DNA of 64,000 bases from an uncultured Helicobacteraceae bacterium (GCA_944323885.1 CALUUD010000002.1:471308-535307); one strand, 5' to 3'; positions 1 through 12,672 are shown, counted from the first letter of the stretch. Notes: generated by a model not told the origin, from the letters alone. A program made the numbers and translations.

Positions 1-148
1 TTGAACCTTTGGCTAATGTTATATCTTCTTTATATACTATAGTGGGTGTTGTAACCATCAAAATTGCTAATAAAACAAGCATTATATCAACCAATGGAGT
101 AATATTTAATTCTGGTTTTTCATCCCAATCAAAATTACTATTATCCAA
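1..148 (-). CDS. tolR: TolR/ExbD-family protein, N-terminal part (runs off the window)
   Basis: Partial gene of about 49 codons. The translation contains ELNITPLVDIMLVLLAILMV, the typical first segment of ExbD/TolR: a short cytoplasmic tail, then one membrane helix with the conserved Asp that takes part in proton flow. With TolQ it would energise TolA at the inner membrane. No ATG is available after the in-frame stop, so I take TTG at 146-148, preceded by a purine-rich AAGAGAG. It lies 10 bases after the tolQ stop, so the two are probably co-transcribed. TolR is preferred over ExbD because Campylobacterota carry tol genes directly after the atp cluster; the rest of the gene would settle it. 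Confidence 0.8.
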   Translation of the reverse strand, partial: MDNSNFDWDEKPELNITPLVDIMLVLLAILMVTTPTIVYKEDITLAKGS

Positions 149-158
149 AATATCTCTC

Positions 159-740
159 TTATTTTAATGTAATTTTAGAATCCAAATTATTAGCGGAGCC
201 TAATATAACATTAATCTGCATATCTAAATAAACTGATACTTCATATGCTTTTCTTTTTAAAATAATATAAAATGAATACGCCGGTATAGCTGTTAAGATT
301 CCAAATGCAGTAGCAATAAGAGCCTTTGAAATAATAGGTGCAATAATATCAAATGATATTTTTCCATCACCACCTAAATGATAAAATGCATCCAAAATTT
401 CAACAACAGTTCCAAATAATCCAATAAATGGCGCGGTTGAAGATATAACACTTAACATTGATAAACCTGCTGTAGCTTTTTTAATAGTACTTAACTTATA
501 TGCATTTAACATCTGATGATTGATGTTATTCTTATAATCACATATTGGATAAAATGTAGATTTTTTTAAGGGAAGGTGGTTATTACTAAGTAACTCTAAA
601 GTATTCCTTTCTAAACTCAATATATTACTTAAATTAAAAAATCTCCATAAAAAAATCCAAACATTAGCTATAAAATAAACAGAAAGCCAAGCTAAAACAA
701 ACCAAGTTATAGCACCCATATTAGAAAAAAAATCAATCAA
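159..740 (-). CDS. tolQ: TolQ/ExbB-family proton channel subunit
   Basis: Inner-membrane MotA/TolQ/ExbB proton channel component that works with the TolR/ExbD-like protein encoded next. The 193-residue length fits the family. Three hydrophobic segments are visible (about residues 10-32, 98-120 and 137-160), and the segment around ISSTAPFIGLFGTVVEI matches the conserved TAPxLGLLGTV block of the family. The start is TTG at 738-740, with AGGA six bases upstream inside the end of atpC, so it is probably in the atp transcript or coupled to it. The choice of TolQ over ExbB rests on position after atpC and is inference. Confidence 0.85.
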   Translation of the reverse strand: MIDFFSNMGAITWFVLAWLSVYFIANVWIFLWRFFNLSNILSLERNTLELLSNNHLPLKKSTFYPICDYKNNINHQMLNAYKLSTIKKATAGLSMLSVISSTAPFIGLFGTVVEILDAFYHLGGDGKISFDIIAPIISKALIATAFGILTAIPAYSFYIILKRKAYEVSVYLDMQINVILGSANNLDSKITLK

Positions 741-748
741 AATGCATC

Positions 749-1147
749 CTATAATACACTCTTAGCATTAGTCTCTATTTTATGAAGCACTGAAGAGACA
801 AGTGCTTTATCAGATGCTGCTTCCTCTAATAAAGATTTAGCATCTTCTATAGCTTTAGATATTTTACTATCATTATCTCCGATAATTGCAACAGCACCAT
901 TTGCTAATATATCAACATTACTCTTGCTAACTTTTGCATATCCCCAATTTATAGCAACAAGCTCACTAGTATCATCTAGCTTATGTATATCAATAACACC
1001 AACTCTAAGTAGTGATAAAAAATCACAATGCCCTGGTAAAACACCAAAATCACCTTCAATACCAGGCAAATCTACACTCTTTACCTCACCATCAAAAATA
1101 GTTCCATAAGGTGTAACAATGGATAGTTTTATATTATTTATTTCCAT
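749..1147 (-). CDS. atpC: F1 ATP synthase epsilon subunit
   Basis: Epsilon subunit of the F1 central stalk, which couples rotation to catalysis and can inhibit ATP hydrolysis. The 132 residues begin with the typical beta-barrel domain (SIVTPYGTIFDGEVKSV, then VLPGHCDFLSLL) and end in an Ala- and Ser-rich helical segment. It follows atpD by 11 bases and precedes tolQ, and is the last F1 gene of the cluster. ORFs on the other strand here are shadows. Confidence 0.95.
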   Translation of the reverse strand: MEINNIKLSIVTPYGTIFDGEVKSVDLPGIEGDFGVLPGHCDFLSLLRVGVIDIHKLDDTSELVAINWGYAKVSKSNVDILANGAVAIIGDNDSKISKAIEDAKSLLEEAASDKALVSSVLHKIETNAKSVL

Positions 1148-1158
1148 TATAAAACCTT

Positions 1159-3479
<2,321 letters not shown>

Positions 3480-3493
3480 AATAAAACCTTAAA

Positions 3494-5008
3494 CTATATT
3501 GAAAAAACGCTTACAAATTCTTCTAATGCTTGCTTTAATAATACTTCTAAATCAGAATCTATTGCCTTTTTTGTGCTTAGTGTTTCAAATATTTTTGGAT
3601 ATTTAGCTTCTATAAAAGGATATAGATCTGCTTCAAATTTTGTAATCTTATTAACAGGAATACCATCTAGATAACCTTTCGCACCAGCAAAGATAATAAC
3701 AATCTGTTTTTCTATAGATAAAGGAGAATAGGGAGGTTGCTTTAATACTTCTACCATTCTTTGACCTCTATCAAGCTGTTTTCTGCTACCTTCATCCAAA
3801 TCAGATGCAAACTGAGAAAATGCTTGTAATTCTCTAAATTGTGCTAAATCAAGTCTTAATGTTCCAGATACTTGTTTCATAGCTTTAGTTTGTGCTGCAC
3901 CACCAACACGAGATACAGATAAACCAACATTAATTGCAGGCTTGATACCAGAAAAAAATAAGTCTGTTTCTAAAAATATTTGACCATCTGTAATCGAAAT
4001 AACATTTGTTGGTATATACGCAGCAACATCACCAGCTTGTGTCTCAATAATTGGTAATGCAGTCAATGAACCAGCACCCAACTCATCACTTAATTTAGCA
4101 GCACGCTCTAATAACCGTGAATGTAGATAAAACACATCACCAGGAAAAGCCTCACGCCCTGGTGGTCGCCTAAGAATAAGAGACATTTCACGATAAGCAA
4201 CTGCATGTTTACTTAAATCATCATATACGATTAAAGCATGTCGTGAATTATCTCTAAAATATTCACCCATAGTTACACCGACATATGGAGCTAAAAATTG
4301 CATAGTAGCAGAATCAGAAGCTGAAGCATTTACTATGATAGTATATTCCATCGCTCCATGTTCTTCTAGTCTTCTGACAACTTGGGCTACAGTAGATTCT
4401 TTTTGTCCTATTGCTACATATATACATACTACATCTTGACCCTTTTGATTAATTATGGCATCAACTGCCACTGTAGTTTTACCAGTTTGTCTATCACCAA
4501 TAATTAACTCCCTTTGTCCTCTACCAATTGGTACCAAAGCATCAATTGCTTTAATACCAGTTTGCAATGGTTCATGAACAGATTTTCTAGACATAATTCC
4601 AGGAGCTTTTACCTCTATAAATCTATTTTCTTTAGCCTCAATACTTCCTTTTCCATCTATTGGTTCACCCAAAGCATTTACAACTCTACCAACTATAGCA
4701 TCACCAACAGGAACACTCATAAGACTACCTAATCTTTTTACAGATACACCTTCTTTTATTTCTTTACCAGCACCAAGTATAACTACACCTACGCTATTAT
4801 CTTCAAGATTTAAAGCAAGACCTTTATCGCCAGTATCAAATTCAACCATTTCATAATACATAACATTCTTTAATCCATAAACCCTAGCAACACCATCTGC
4901 GTATCCAATAACGGTACCAACTTCATTAATATCAATTTTAAGTTCAAAATCATTAATTCTTTGCTTAATAATTGAACTTATTTCATCTATTTGGACTTTA
5001 TTTGACAT
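3494..5008 (-). CDS. atpA: F1 ATP synthase alpha subunit
   Basis: Non-catalytic nucleotide-binding F1 subunit of 504 residues. The Walker A motif GDRQTGKT is at residues 171-178, and the family block around [20 protein letters not shown] is present. I start at the ATG at 5006-5008 because AGGAG lies five bases upstream (AGGAGTGTTGATG); an in-frame GTG two codons earlier overlaps that Shine-Dalgarno and is unlikely. It follows atpH and precedes atpG. Confidence 0.97.
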   Translation of the reverse strand: MSNKVQIDEISSIIKQRINDFELKIDINEVGTVIGYADGVARVYGLKNVMYYEMVEFDTGDKGLALNLEDNSVGVVILGAGKEIKEGVSVKRLGSLMSVPVGDAIVGRVVNALGEPIDGKGSIEAKENRFIEVKAPGIMSRKSVHEPLQTGIKAIDALVPIGRGQRELIIGDRQTGKTTVAVDAIINQKGQDVVCIYVAIGQKESTVAQVVRRLEEHGAMEYTIIVNASASDSATMQFLAPYVGVTMGEYFRDNSRHALIVYDDLSKHAVAYREMSLILRRPPGREAFPGDVFYLHSRLLERAAKLSDELGAGSLTALPIIETQAGDVAAYIPTNVISITDGQIFLETDLFFSGIKPAINVGLSVSRVGGAAQTKAMKQVSGTLRLDLAQFRELQAFSQFASDLDEGSRKQLDRGQRMVEVLKQPPYSPLSIEKQIVIIFAGAKGYLDGIPVNKITKFEADLYPFIEAKYPKIFETLSTKKAIDSDLEVLLKQALEEFVSVFSI

Positions 5009-5025
5009 CAACACTCCTTTAAAAA

Positions 5026-5556
5026 TTAAAATGCTTTTAAAATATATTTTTTTAGACTATTAGAAAATCCATTTTTTAAAAATGAAGTCTCTAGACTAAT
5101 GCCATCTACAAATAACTTTATCCCCTCCATTTCCATATATTTCTTTGTTGCAAATAAAGAAACACCTAACCTTTTACTCAATTCACTTCTAATATATTCC
5201 TGACTTTTAGAATCTATATCAAATGAAGAATAAATTATTAATTCATATTCATTATTACCAATATTAACATATTTTTGCAATTCGTTATATATAAATGGAA
5301 TTTCATTTAGTCTATTCTTGATATTTAAAAGTCTAATAAAATTAATAATCTTTTTATCTCTCACATTAATTAATGAAAAAATAAAAGATTCTTTTTTGTC
5401 TTTATTGATCATTGGGGAATTGATAATATATTTAAATTGCTCATTATTAAAACAATTAGATAGAAACTTTAAAATATCTATTACACCACTAATATCTTTA
5501 GAATCAATTGCATCAACTAAAGCTTTCGTATATTTTTTTGATACTGACGATATCAT
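5026..5556 (-). CDS. atpH: F1 ATP synthase delta subunit
   Basis: Peripheral stalk subunit joining F1 to the b/b' dimer. The 176 residues start [16 protein letters not shown], the usual helical N-terminus, and end with [18 protein letters not shown], which corresponds to the conserved DpsiiGGf region. Sequence divergence is normal for this family, so position between atpF and atpA is important support. Its ATG overlaps the last base of the atpF stop codon, suggesting translational coupling. Confidence 0.92.
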   Translation of the reverse strand: MISSVSKKYTKALVDAIDSKDISGVIDILKFLSNCFNNEQFKYIINSPMINKDKKESFIFSLINVRDKKIINFIRLLNIKNRLNEIPFIYNELQKYVNIGNNEYELIIYSSFDIDSKSQEYIRSELSKRLGVSLFATKKYMEMEGIKLFVDGISLETSFLKNGFSNSLKKYILKAF

Positions 5557-6062
5557 TATGCAACCCTCTTCAACAAAATATCAATATAATCATTCTTACT
5601 GAGATTTATATTATTTAACAATAACTCATCAATTACATCATTAATTATCATCTTTTTAATTTTTTTATGTTCAAAAGAAATACGCTCTTGATGATTTTTA
5701 TTAATAATTGCTATATCAATGTTGCATTGCTTATTTATATTATCTGCAATAATTTCAGCTTCTTTTTTTGCATTTAACACAATTTCTTTAGCCTTTTGTT
5801 TAGATTCTTCTAACAATCTATAAGCTTCTTCTTTCTTAGCCATAGATTGTGATAATTTATCTTGAACAGCATTAAGTTGGTCAGCTATATTTCTTTGCCT
5901 ATCTTTTAATGACTCTTTTATTTTGTTAGCAAACAAATACCATAAAATAACAATAAATATTATAAAATTTATAGTTCTCTCTATTATATCACTATCTGCT
6001 ATATTTACATCTGATGCAAATAAAAAAATAGGTAACAAAAACAAATAAAACATTTTTAACAT
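5556..6062 (-). CDS. atpF: F-type ATP synthase b subunit
   Basis: Stator b subunit: one N-terminal membrane anchor (about residues 28-45, after a short leader-like hydrophobic segment at 3-16), then a long charged helix (KESLKDRQRNIADQLNAVQ onward) that dimerises with b'. The 168-residue length and coiled-coil composition fit AtpF. The first ATG is eight bases after AAGGG, so I use it. The extra hydrophobic leader before the anchor is common in Campylobacterota b subunits and may be a signal sequence. Confidence 0.9.
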   Translation of the reverse strand: MLKMFYLFLLPIFLFASDVNIADSDIIERTINFIIFIVILWYLFANKIKESLKDRQRNIADQLNAVQDKLSQSMAKKEEAYRLLEESKQKAKEIVLNAKKEAEIIADNINKQCNIDIAIINKNHQERISFEHKKIKKMIINDVIDELLLNNINLSKNDYIDILLKRVA

Positions 6063-6103
6063 ATAAACAACCCTTCTTCTTAAATACTTACATATTTTTA
6101 TAA

Positions 6104-6535
6104 TTATATCTGCATTTGCTTTAACCTAGAATCCAAAATACTCTTAAATTCTGGAATTCTAGATAACAATTCTTCTTTTAAGATATCTTTCTCATTATTT
6201 AAAGATTCTATAAATAATGCCATTTCTTTCTCATTATTCACCTTAATATCATTTATTTTTTTATCATAATTAGCTTTAGCACATAAATAAGCTTGTTCTT
6301 TAATAGATACTGCTTCCTTTTTAGCATTTTCTAAAATGTCATTAATCTCTTTTTGAATATTAATAATTTCACTATCATTATTGCTACTACTTTCTAGATC
6401 ATCTTTGATCATTTTTTCTCTTGCATCAATAAAATTCAATATAGGCTTATACAACCACTGATTAAGCAAAAAAATAGATAACAAAAACAAGAAAAAAACA
6501 AGTAACATAAGCTCTAAACTCAACTCAATATTCAT
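6104..6535 (-). CDS. atpF': F-type ATP synthase b' subunit
   Basis: Second stator helix subunit of 143 residues. Membrane anchor at about residues 9-27 with the b-subunit-like QWLYKPILNFIDAREKMI turn, then a charged coiled coil to the C-terminus. It is the first gene of the atp cluster, 41 bases before atpF. Paired b and b' subunits are typical of Campylobacterota and cyanobacteria. atpB and atpE are not in the window, as usual for this phylum. Confidence 0.88.
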   Translation of the reverse strand: MNIELSLELMLLVFFLFLLSIFLLNQWLYKPILNFIDAREKMIKDDLESSSNNDSEIINIQKEINDILENAKKEAVSIKEQAYLCAKANYDKKINDIKVNNEKEMALFIESLNNEKDILKEELLSRIPEFKSILDSRLKQMQI

Positions 6536-6601
6536 AAATTCTCCTAAACCTAACTTAAATATTTATATAATGTTAACAAAATTTAACTATAATTATTACA
6601 A

Positions 6602-7459
6602 CTAACCATCTAAACTGCTTAATATTTGTAAAAAATCATCTATTTTTTCCTTATTTTTAAATTTTAACACTATAGTACTATTTGATATTTTTGTATCAAT
6701 ATTAAATTTTTTAAAAATATTTATCAACTTATTTAAACTATCATTAAACATGACATTACCATTATGTGACTTTACAGTCTTTGTTTTTATGTTTTTTACA
6801 AGATTTTCAGTCTCCCTAACTGACAATTTTTGACCTAAAATAGAATTCAAAGCTATATTAAAATCATCCTTATTAAGATTTACTAAAACTTTGGCATGAC
6901 CTTGTGATAATTTTCCATCAATTAGCAACTTTTGTACATCTTTAGGTAACCTAAGCAATGCCAAAGTATTTGTAATTTGAGTTCTACTTTTTTGCACCTT
7001 TGAAGCTAGTTCATCTTGGGTTATACTGCAATCCTTAATTAGAGCATCATATGACAATGCTAAATCTATAGGGTTTAAATCCTCTCTTTGAATATTTTCT
7101 ATCAAAGCAAGTTCTCTTAATCTATTTAGCTTAATATCAACAATAATAGCTTTTATCGTATTTAAACCAGCAAGCTTTGATGCCCTTAACCTCCTTTCAC
7201 CAGCAATCAAAAAATATTCATTATTATCTTCATAAACCAATATTGGTTGAAGTATTCCATATTCTTTTATTGAGTTAGATAACTCCAATAAAGTATTTTC
7301 ATTAAATTTTTTTCTAGGTTGAAGTGGATTTGGTTTTATTAAATCAATATCTAACTCAACAACTAATTCAGAATTATCATTTAAACTATTATCATATGCT
7401 TGTTCAACTTCACTGATTACAGCACTTAAACCACGACCTAAGGCTTTTTTCTTTGCCAT
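6602..7459 (-). CDS. parB: Chromosome partitioning protein ParB
   Basis: CTP-dependent centromere-binding protein that spreads on parS DNA and works with ParA in chromosome segregation. The 285 residues start MAKKKALGRGLSAVI, the typical ParB N-terminus. Box II GERRLRASKLAGL and LIENIQREDLNPI are clear, followed by a helix-turn-helix region (TQDELASKVQKSRTQITNTLALL). Its ATG overlaps the parA stop by one base. No parS site was found in the window. Confidence 0.95.
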   Translation of the reverse strand: MAKKKALGRGLSAVISEVEQAYDNSLNDNSELVVELDIDLIKPNPLQPRKKFNENTLLELSNSIKEYGILQPILVYEDNNEYFLIAGERRLRASKLAGLNTIKAIIVDIKLNRLRELALIENIQREDLNPIDLALSYDALIKDCSITQDELASKVQKSRTQITNTLALLRLPKDVQKLLIDGKLSQGHAKVLVNLNKDDFNIALNSILGQKLSVRETENLVKNIKTKTVKSHNGNVMFNDSLNKLINIFKKFNIDTKISNSTIVLKFKNKEKIDDFLQILSSLDG

Positions 7460-8253
7460 TATGCTCCCTGCTGTAATATTGCTTCTGCTAAATTTTGATA
7501 TGCAATGCTACCATTTGATCTTATGTCGTATAAAAATATTGGCTTACCAAAACTAGGAGATTCAGCCAACTTAACACTTCTTGGTATTATAAGATTTTGC
7601 TTGTTATCATCTTTAAACATATATCTATCAAAATGCTGAGTTAAATCATACACAACCTGTTTTGCAAGATTATTTTGGGATGCATACATAGTTGGCAAGA
7701 AACCTTTAATATTCAAACTTGGATTAATTTGTTCTTTTAATAATTTAATAGTGCTCAATAACTGTGCTAATCCTTCCAAGGCAAAAAACTCACATTGTAT
7801 AGGTATTAAAACAGAATCTGATGCAGTAAGTGCATTAATAGTCAATGGACCAAGTGCTGGAGGAGAATCCAAAATAATAAAATCATACTCATCTTTAATT
7901 TCACTAATTCTCTTTTTTAAAATTTCCTCCCTTCCTTGTATTTTTTTATTGTAATACTCTTTCTCAAAACCAACTAATCCAATATTAGATGGAGCTAAAA
8001 ACAAACTATCAATACATGTTTTTCTTATTATCTGTGAGATCTTTTTTGAGCCTGTTAGCACATGATATAAATAAAACTCAATTTCATTTCTATGAACACC
8101 AAGGCTTGTAGTTGCATTTGATTGAGGATCAACATCAACCAATAACACCTTTTTTCCTTTAAGTGCTAAGGATGCAGATAGATTAACTGCTGTTGTTGTC
8201 TTTCCAACGCCACCTTTTTGATTTGCAATAGTAATAATCTCACATTTATTCAT
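7459..8253 (-). CDS. parA: Chromosome partitioning ATPase ParA/Soj
   Basis: Deviant Walker ATPase that binds DNA non-specifically and moves ParB-bound origins. The motif KGGVGKTT is at residues 13-20 with the signature Lys13, and DVDPQSNATTSLG and the Walker B-like FIILDSPPALGPLT are clear. The length of 264 residues is usual. It starts 132 bases after the end of birA, so a promoter probably lies in 8254-8385. It is translationally coupled to parB. Confidence 0.96.
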   Translation of the reverse strand: MNKCEIITIANQKGGVGKTTTAVNLSASLALKGKKVLLVDVDPQSNATTSLGVHRNEIEFYLYHVLTGSKKISQIIRKTCIDSLFLAPSNIGLVGFEKEYYNKKIQGREEILKKRISEIKDEYDFIILDSPPALGPLTINALTASDSVLIPIQCEFFALEGLAQLLSTIKLLKEQINPSLNIKGFLPTMYASQNNLAKQVVYDLTQHFDRYMFKDDNKQNLIIPRSVKLAESPSFGKPIFLYDIRSNGSIAYQNLAEAILQQGA

Positions 8254-8385
8254 ATTTATAACCTTAAAAATTCACTTAAACTCAAGTAATTTATAAACCC
8301 CAAATAAAAAACCTAAATTAAAAAATTATGAGATGATTATTTTAGCTTTTTTTATATAAATTAAATCTTACCTCTGATTAAATAT

Positions 8386-9018
8386 TTATCTAAGAGAATA
8401 GAGTACTCTCCCATTTACCTCAACAGACCCATCGTATAACAATTTTACATCTTTAAAAGATATAAGTTCATTATGATAGTGAAAAGAAAAATTATAATTT
8501 CTTGAAAATTCTAATCTATACTTATTAAATATATCATTCCAAGTATATTCATGTATCACATTAAAATAAGATTGCAAAAATATATTTACATCATCAATAA
8601 TATTATTTTCAATACAATGAAACATCTTAGATTCTATATTTAAGCCAATACCACAAACAACAAAACTATTAATTATGTTACATATAATACCACCGATTTT
8701 ATTATTATCAATATATAAATCATTTGGATATTTAAGCCAAACTTTTGAACCATTTGCAACTAATATTTCTTTAAAAATAAATCCAAAAAAAATCGATATA
8801 GATTCTAATTTTAAATCATTTGGAAGAGTATCAACCTTTTTTAAAAAAGAGAAATACAATCCCTTATCAACACTATTCCAAGAATTACCCCTTGAACCAA
8901 TTCCATTACTTTGGTGTGAAGCAACAATGCATATCTCATTATCAATATTATTACTTTTTACTTCATTAATTAGATATTTTTGAGTGGAGGGTAGAGTATT
9001 AAAAATTTTAATCTCCAT
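8386..9018 (-). CDS. birA: Biotin--[acetyl-CoA-carboxylase] ligase, short form
   Basis: Attaches biotin to the carrier protein of acetyl-CoA carboxylase. The biotinyl-AMP loop appears as NGIGSRGNSWNS, and WLKYPNDLYIDNNKIGGI matches the conserved KWPNDv...KigGil block with the active Lys. The 210-residue protein lacks the N-terminal helix-turn-helix of E. coli BirA, so it should be an enzyme only. Its start overlaps the end of fmt by 11 bases. Confidence 0.92.
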   Translation of the reverse strand: MEIKIFNTLPSTQKYLINEVKSNNIDNEICIVASHQSNGIGSRGNSWNSVDKGLYFSFLKKVDTLPNDLKLESISIFFGFIFKEILVANGSKVWLKYPNDLYIDNNKIGGIICNIINSFVVCGIGLNIESKMFHCIENNIIDDVNIFLQSYFNVIHEYTWNDIFNKYRLEFSRNYNFSFHYHNELISFKDVKLLYDGSVEVNGRVLYSLR

Positions 9019-9916
9019 TTAATATATCTCCAAGATTCAATCGTTTACCAAGTAAATATGCCTTGGCATTGACTCTATTTTTTCCAATATCTTGCAACTC
9101 TCTAATAATTAAACTACCTTTAATGCAACCAACAACAATAAAATCATTATTAATTTTTAAAATTTCACCCTTTTTGTTTGTAGAATCTAATTCATTAATT
9201 TCAACAAAAAATAATTTTGTTCCATTTTTTAAAAATATATTTGGCCAATTTTTATAAGCCAAATACTTTAAAAATACATTAAATGCATCAATAAAATCAA
9301 CTTCTCCATCACTCTTTTTTATTTTTTTACAATAACTAGAATCTACATGAAATTGGGGTAGAGGAGTAATGATATTTAAATTAGTTAATATCTTTACAGC
9401 AAAATCATAACTAATATATGATAACATTTTTATAGATTCTTCTATATCTAAATGCAAGTTTTCTATATAACGAATTCCAAGTATGTCGCCATCATCAAGA
9501 TTGCAACTCATTTTCATGATACTAATACCAAAAAACTTATCATTTCTTAATATCATATCTTGTATCGGACTAGCGCCCCTGCTTTTGGGTAAAATTGAAG
9601 CATGAATATTAATACAATTAAAATTATCAATAATATCTTTTGGAATCATATTACCATAGGCTACCACAAGAATAATATCTGGATTTAAATCGTATATAAA
9701 CTTCGTATCACTTAAATTATCAAATTGAAATATTGGAATATTATGTTTAGTGGATAATAAAAATTCTTTTGTTGATGGAGATTTTAATTCTTTTTTTCTT
9801 CCAAATGGTTTATCCATTTGTGTAACAAGTCCAATAATATTAAAGCAACAATTATTTATTAATTTTTCTAAAATATTTCTTGCAAATAATGGGGTACCAA
9901 AAAATAAAATATTCAA
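9008..9916 (-). CDS. fmt: Methionyl-tRNA formyltransferase
   Basis: Formylates initiator Met-tRNA using 10-formyl-tetrahydrofolate. The N-terminal FFGTPLFARNIL, the catalytic INIHASILPKSRGASPIQ (Asn-x-His) and the downstream MSCNLDDGDIL segment with the catalytic Asp are present. The 302-residue length includes the C-terminal domain. It overlaps proB upstream by four bases and birA downstream, matching gene order in Campylobacter and Helicobacter. Confidence 0.95.
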   Translation of the reverse strand: MNILFFGTPLFARNILEKLINNCCFNIIGLVTQMDKPFGRKKELKSPSTKEFLLSTKHNIPIFQFDNLSDTKFIYDLNPDIILVVAYGNMIPKDIIDNFNCINIHASILPKSRGASPIQDMILRNDKFFGISIMKMSCNLDDGDILGIRYIENLHLDIEESIKMLSYISYDFAVKILTNLNIITPLPQFHVDSSYCKKIKKSDGEVDFIDAFNVFLKYLAYKNWPNIFLKNGTKLFFVEINELDSTNKKGEILKINNDFIVVGCIKGSLIIRELQDIGKNRVNAKAYLLGKRLNLGDILNGD

Positions 9917-10692
9917 ATCTCAATCCCCTGCTTATTAGAGAATAATGTTCCTAAGTAATGCTCTCCTTTTAATAGGAAATCTAAAGTTGGTTTCAAATCA
10001 AAACCACTACATAAAAACATCTCTTTGTTATTTTTTAATAAAAAATTTGCAGCCATTAATTTTGTAACAATACCACCTGTAGCAAATCTGCTACCTGCAA
10101 TCCTATTAGATGAGATTCTACTTTTATTTATTTTGCTTACATATTTTATTAAATTAGCATCCTTATTATTTAGTGGATCTTTGTCATAATATCCATATAC
10201 ATCACTTAAAATAACCAACATATTAGAATCAAAATAATGTGTCACATAAGCACTTAATTGATCATTGTCACCAAATGTGAGATCATCTTGTGATATAGAA
10301 TCATTTTCATTTAAAATTGGCAAAATATTATTTTTTAACAAAGTATCTATAGTATCTTTAGTGCATTGTATTTTTTCTTGTGAATTAAAAATTGTACTTA
10401 TAAACAACAACTGTGATGCAATAATGCCATATCTATTTAAACATTGATTATATGCATTCATTAATATAGGCTGTCCTATACTGGCTAAAGCACGCTTATT
10501 TGACAACTCATTTTTATCAAGATTAATCTTTGTATATCCACTTGCTACAGCTCCAGATGATACTAGTATAACATCAAATTTTGATTTTAAATTAGATATA
10601 AAATCACATATTTTTTCTATTCTTTTTATCTCTAATATATCACCATTTGACAATATAGATGTACCAATTTTAATAACTAATTTTTGTTTCAT
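9913..10692 (-). CDS. proB: Glutamate 5-kinase (no PUA domain)
   Basis: First step of proline synthesis: ATP-dependent phosphorylation of glutamate. The amino-acid kinase fold shows VIKIGTSIL at the N-terminus, VSSGAVASGYTKI, LNENDSIS and FGDNDQLSAYV. The 259-residue length corresponds to the kinase domain alone; the C-terminal PUA domain of E. coli ProB is absent, as in other Campylobacterota. The gene is divergent from ggt across a 168-base gap that must hold both promoters. Confidence 0.94.
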   Translation of the reverse strand: MKQKLVIKIGTSILSNGDILEIKRIEKICDFISNLKSKFDVILVSSGAVASGYTKINLDKNELSNKRALASIGQPILMNAYNQCLNRYGIIASQLLFISTIFNSQEKIQCTKDTIDTLLKNNILPILNENDSISQDDLTFGDNDQLSAYVTHYFDSNMLVILSDVYGYYDKDPLNNKDANLIKYVSKINKSRISSNRIAGSRFATGGIVTKLMAANFLLKNNKEMFLCSGFDLKPTLDFLLKGEHYLGTLFSNKQGIEI

Positions 10693-10860
10693 AAATTTCT
10701 CATACTTAAAGAATTAATTTTAGATTCTAGCAAATAAAAATAAATTATAAATGTAACAAAATGATATCAATAAAGCAGAGTAGAGTAAGCATAACAAATA
10801 TTATTAAGAATTTGAATGTTACACTATAGACTTAAATTATTTTAAATATGGAGAGTTATT

Positions 10861-12525
10861 GTGAAGATAATTACTAAATTGGCTTTTATAATTATATCTA
10901 CAACTAGTATATATGCTGCTAGCTATCCACCAATAAAAAATACAAAAGATGGTATAGCTATATCTAGCAATATTTTAGCAAATGAAATAGGGCAAAAAGT
11001 ATTAGAAGAAGGCGGTAATGCAATAGATGCTGCTGTTGCTGTGGGATATGCTTTAGCTGTTGTTCATCCAGCAGCTGGAAATATAGGTGGTGGTGGTTTT
11101 GCTGTAATACATTTAGCAAATGGAGAAAATATAACTCTTGATTTCAGAGAAAAAGCACCAATAAATGCAACAAGAGATATGTATCTCGATGAAAATAAAG
11201 AAGTAATTCAAGATGCTAGTGTAATAGGGTATCTTGCAGCTGGTGTTCCAGGGACTGTTGCTGGAATGAGTGAAATGCTAGATAAATATGGCACAAAAAA
11301 ATTAAGCGATTTAATAGAACCTGCTATTAAATTAGCACAAAATGGTTTTCAAATTACAGATAGACAAGCAGAAACAATGCTTGAGGTCAAAGATGAATTT
11401 GCAAAATTTGCTTCATCAAAAAAATATTTCTTAAAAAATGATGGAAGTACTTATAAAGGTGGAGAAATATTAATTCAAAAAGATTTAGCTAATACTTTAA
11501 AACTTATTCAAAAAGAAGGTCCAAAAGCATTTTATGAAGGTGCTATTGCAGATTTAATCGTAAAAGATATGAAAAGAAATGGTGGAATTATTACAAAAGA
11601 AGATTTAAAGAATTATAAACCTGTATGGAGAAAACCTGTAGTTGGCAATTACCGTGGGTATGATATTATATCTATGGCACCCCCAAGTTCTGGTGGTATT
11701 CATATAATAGAAATATTAAATATCATGGAGAATGCAAATATAGGTGATATGGGATTTGGTTCTATTAGTACAATATCATTGATGACTGAAGCAATGAGAC
11801 AAGCTTATGCTGATAGAAGTGAGTATTTAGGTGATCCTGACTTTGTCAAAGTTCCCGTAGAAAAATTAATAGATAAAGACTATGCAAAGTCAATTTTTAA
11901 GAAAATAAACTTAAATAGGGCAACACCAAGTAAAAATGTAAAACCTGGTTTAGGTAAAGAAAGTAATAATACTACACATTATTCTGTTGCTGATAAATGG
12001 GGGAATGCTGTTAGTGTAACTTATACTATTAATGCTAGCTATGGATCTGCAGCAGCTGTAGATGGAGCTGGATTTTTGCTTAATAATGAAATGGATGATT
12101 TTTCAATAAAACCTGGTGTTCCTAATATATATGGCTTGGTAGGTGGTGATGCAAATGCTATTGAACCAAATAAACGACCTCTAAGTTCTATGAGTCCTAC
12201 GATTATACTAAAGGATGGTAAATTATTTATGGTTGTTGGAAGTCCTGGTGGTGCAAGAATAATTACAACAGTATTGCAAGTTATAAGTAATGTAATAGAT
12301 CATAAAATGAATATATCTGAAGCTGTATCTGCACCTAGATTTCATATGCAGTGGTTACCTGATGAAATAAGAATTGAAAAATTTGGTATGACAAAAGATA
12401 CAATAAAAGCTTTAGAAAACAAAGGTTATAAAATTGTTGAGTTACCAGATATGGGTGATGTAAATGCAATACTAATAGATGATAATATTTTTTATGGAAC
12501 AATGGATCCTAGAAAGGAATTCTGA
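10861..12525 (+). CDS. ggt: Gamma-glutamyltranspeptidase, secreted
   Basis: Periplasmic or secreted enzyme that hydrolyses glutathione and glutamine, releasing glutamate; in Helicobacter it is a colonisation and immune-modulating factor. The 554 residues start with a signal peptide (about 1-19, ending YAAS). The autoprocessing site is NN|TTHYSVAD with the nucleophile Thr371, which becomes the small-subunit N-terminus; the large-subunit block NIGGGGFAV and the small-subunit GSPGGARI are intact. The start is GTG with GGAGAG five bases upstream. It is a single-gene unit, closed by the hairpin at 12535-12573. Confidence 0.97.
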   Translation: MKIITKLAFIIISTTSIYAASYPPIKNTKDGIAISSNILANEIGQKVLEEGGNAIDAAVAVGYALAVVHPAAGNIGGGGFAVIHLANGENITLDFREKAPINATRDMYLDENKEVIQDASVIGYLAAGVPGTVAGMSEMLDKYGTKKLSDLIEPAIKLAQNGFQITDRQAETMLEVKDEFAKFASSKKYFLKNDGSTYKGGEILIQKDLANTLKLIQKEGPKAFYEGAIADLIVKDMKRNGGIITKEDLKNYKPVWRKPVVGNYRGYDIISMAPPSSGGIHIIEILNIMENANIGDMGFGSISTISLMTEAMRQAYADRSEYLGDPDFVKVPVEKLIDKDYAKSIFKKINLNRATPSKNVKPGLGKESNNTTHYSVADKWGNAVSVTYTINASYGSAAAVDGAGFLLNNEMDDFSIKPGVPNIYGLVGGDANAIEPNKRPLSSMSPTIILKDGKLFMVVGSPGGARIITTVLQVISNVIDHKMNISEAVSAPRFHMQWLPDEIRIEKFGMTKDTIKALENKGYKIVELPDMGDVNAILIDDNIFYGTMDPRKEF

Positions 12526-12534
12526 TATATTATT

Positions 12535-12573
12535 CAAAACCTTAAAATAATCTTAAGGTTTTGGTATATTTTT
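12535..12573 (+). terminator. Rho-independent terminator after ggt
   Basis: A perfect 11-bp inverted repeat, CAAAACCTTAA at 12535-12545 with TTAAGGTTTTG at 12553-12563, separated by a 7-base loop and followed by a U-rich run. It begins 10 bases after the ggt stop. Confidence 0.85.
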
Positions 12574-12672
12574 ATTTAGTTTAGTATTGAAAACTGCAAT
12601 TTTCAAACTTTTTTATATATACATGTAAATTCAATAAAAGAAGTCAAAAAAAATAACCAGGATATAAAAATC

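Noticed and set aside
10693-10860. Riboswitch or attenuator before ggt
   Set aside because: No conserved fold seen; the gap is sufficient for two divergent promoters only.
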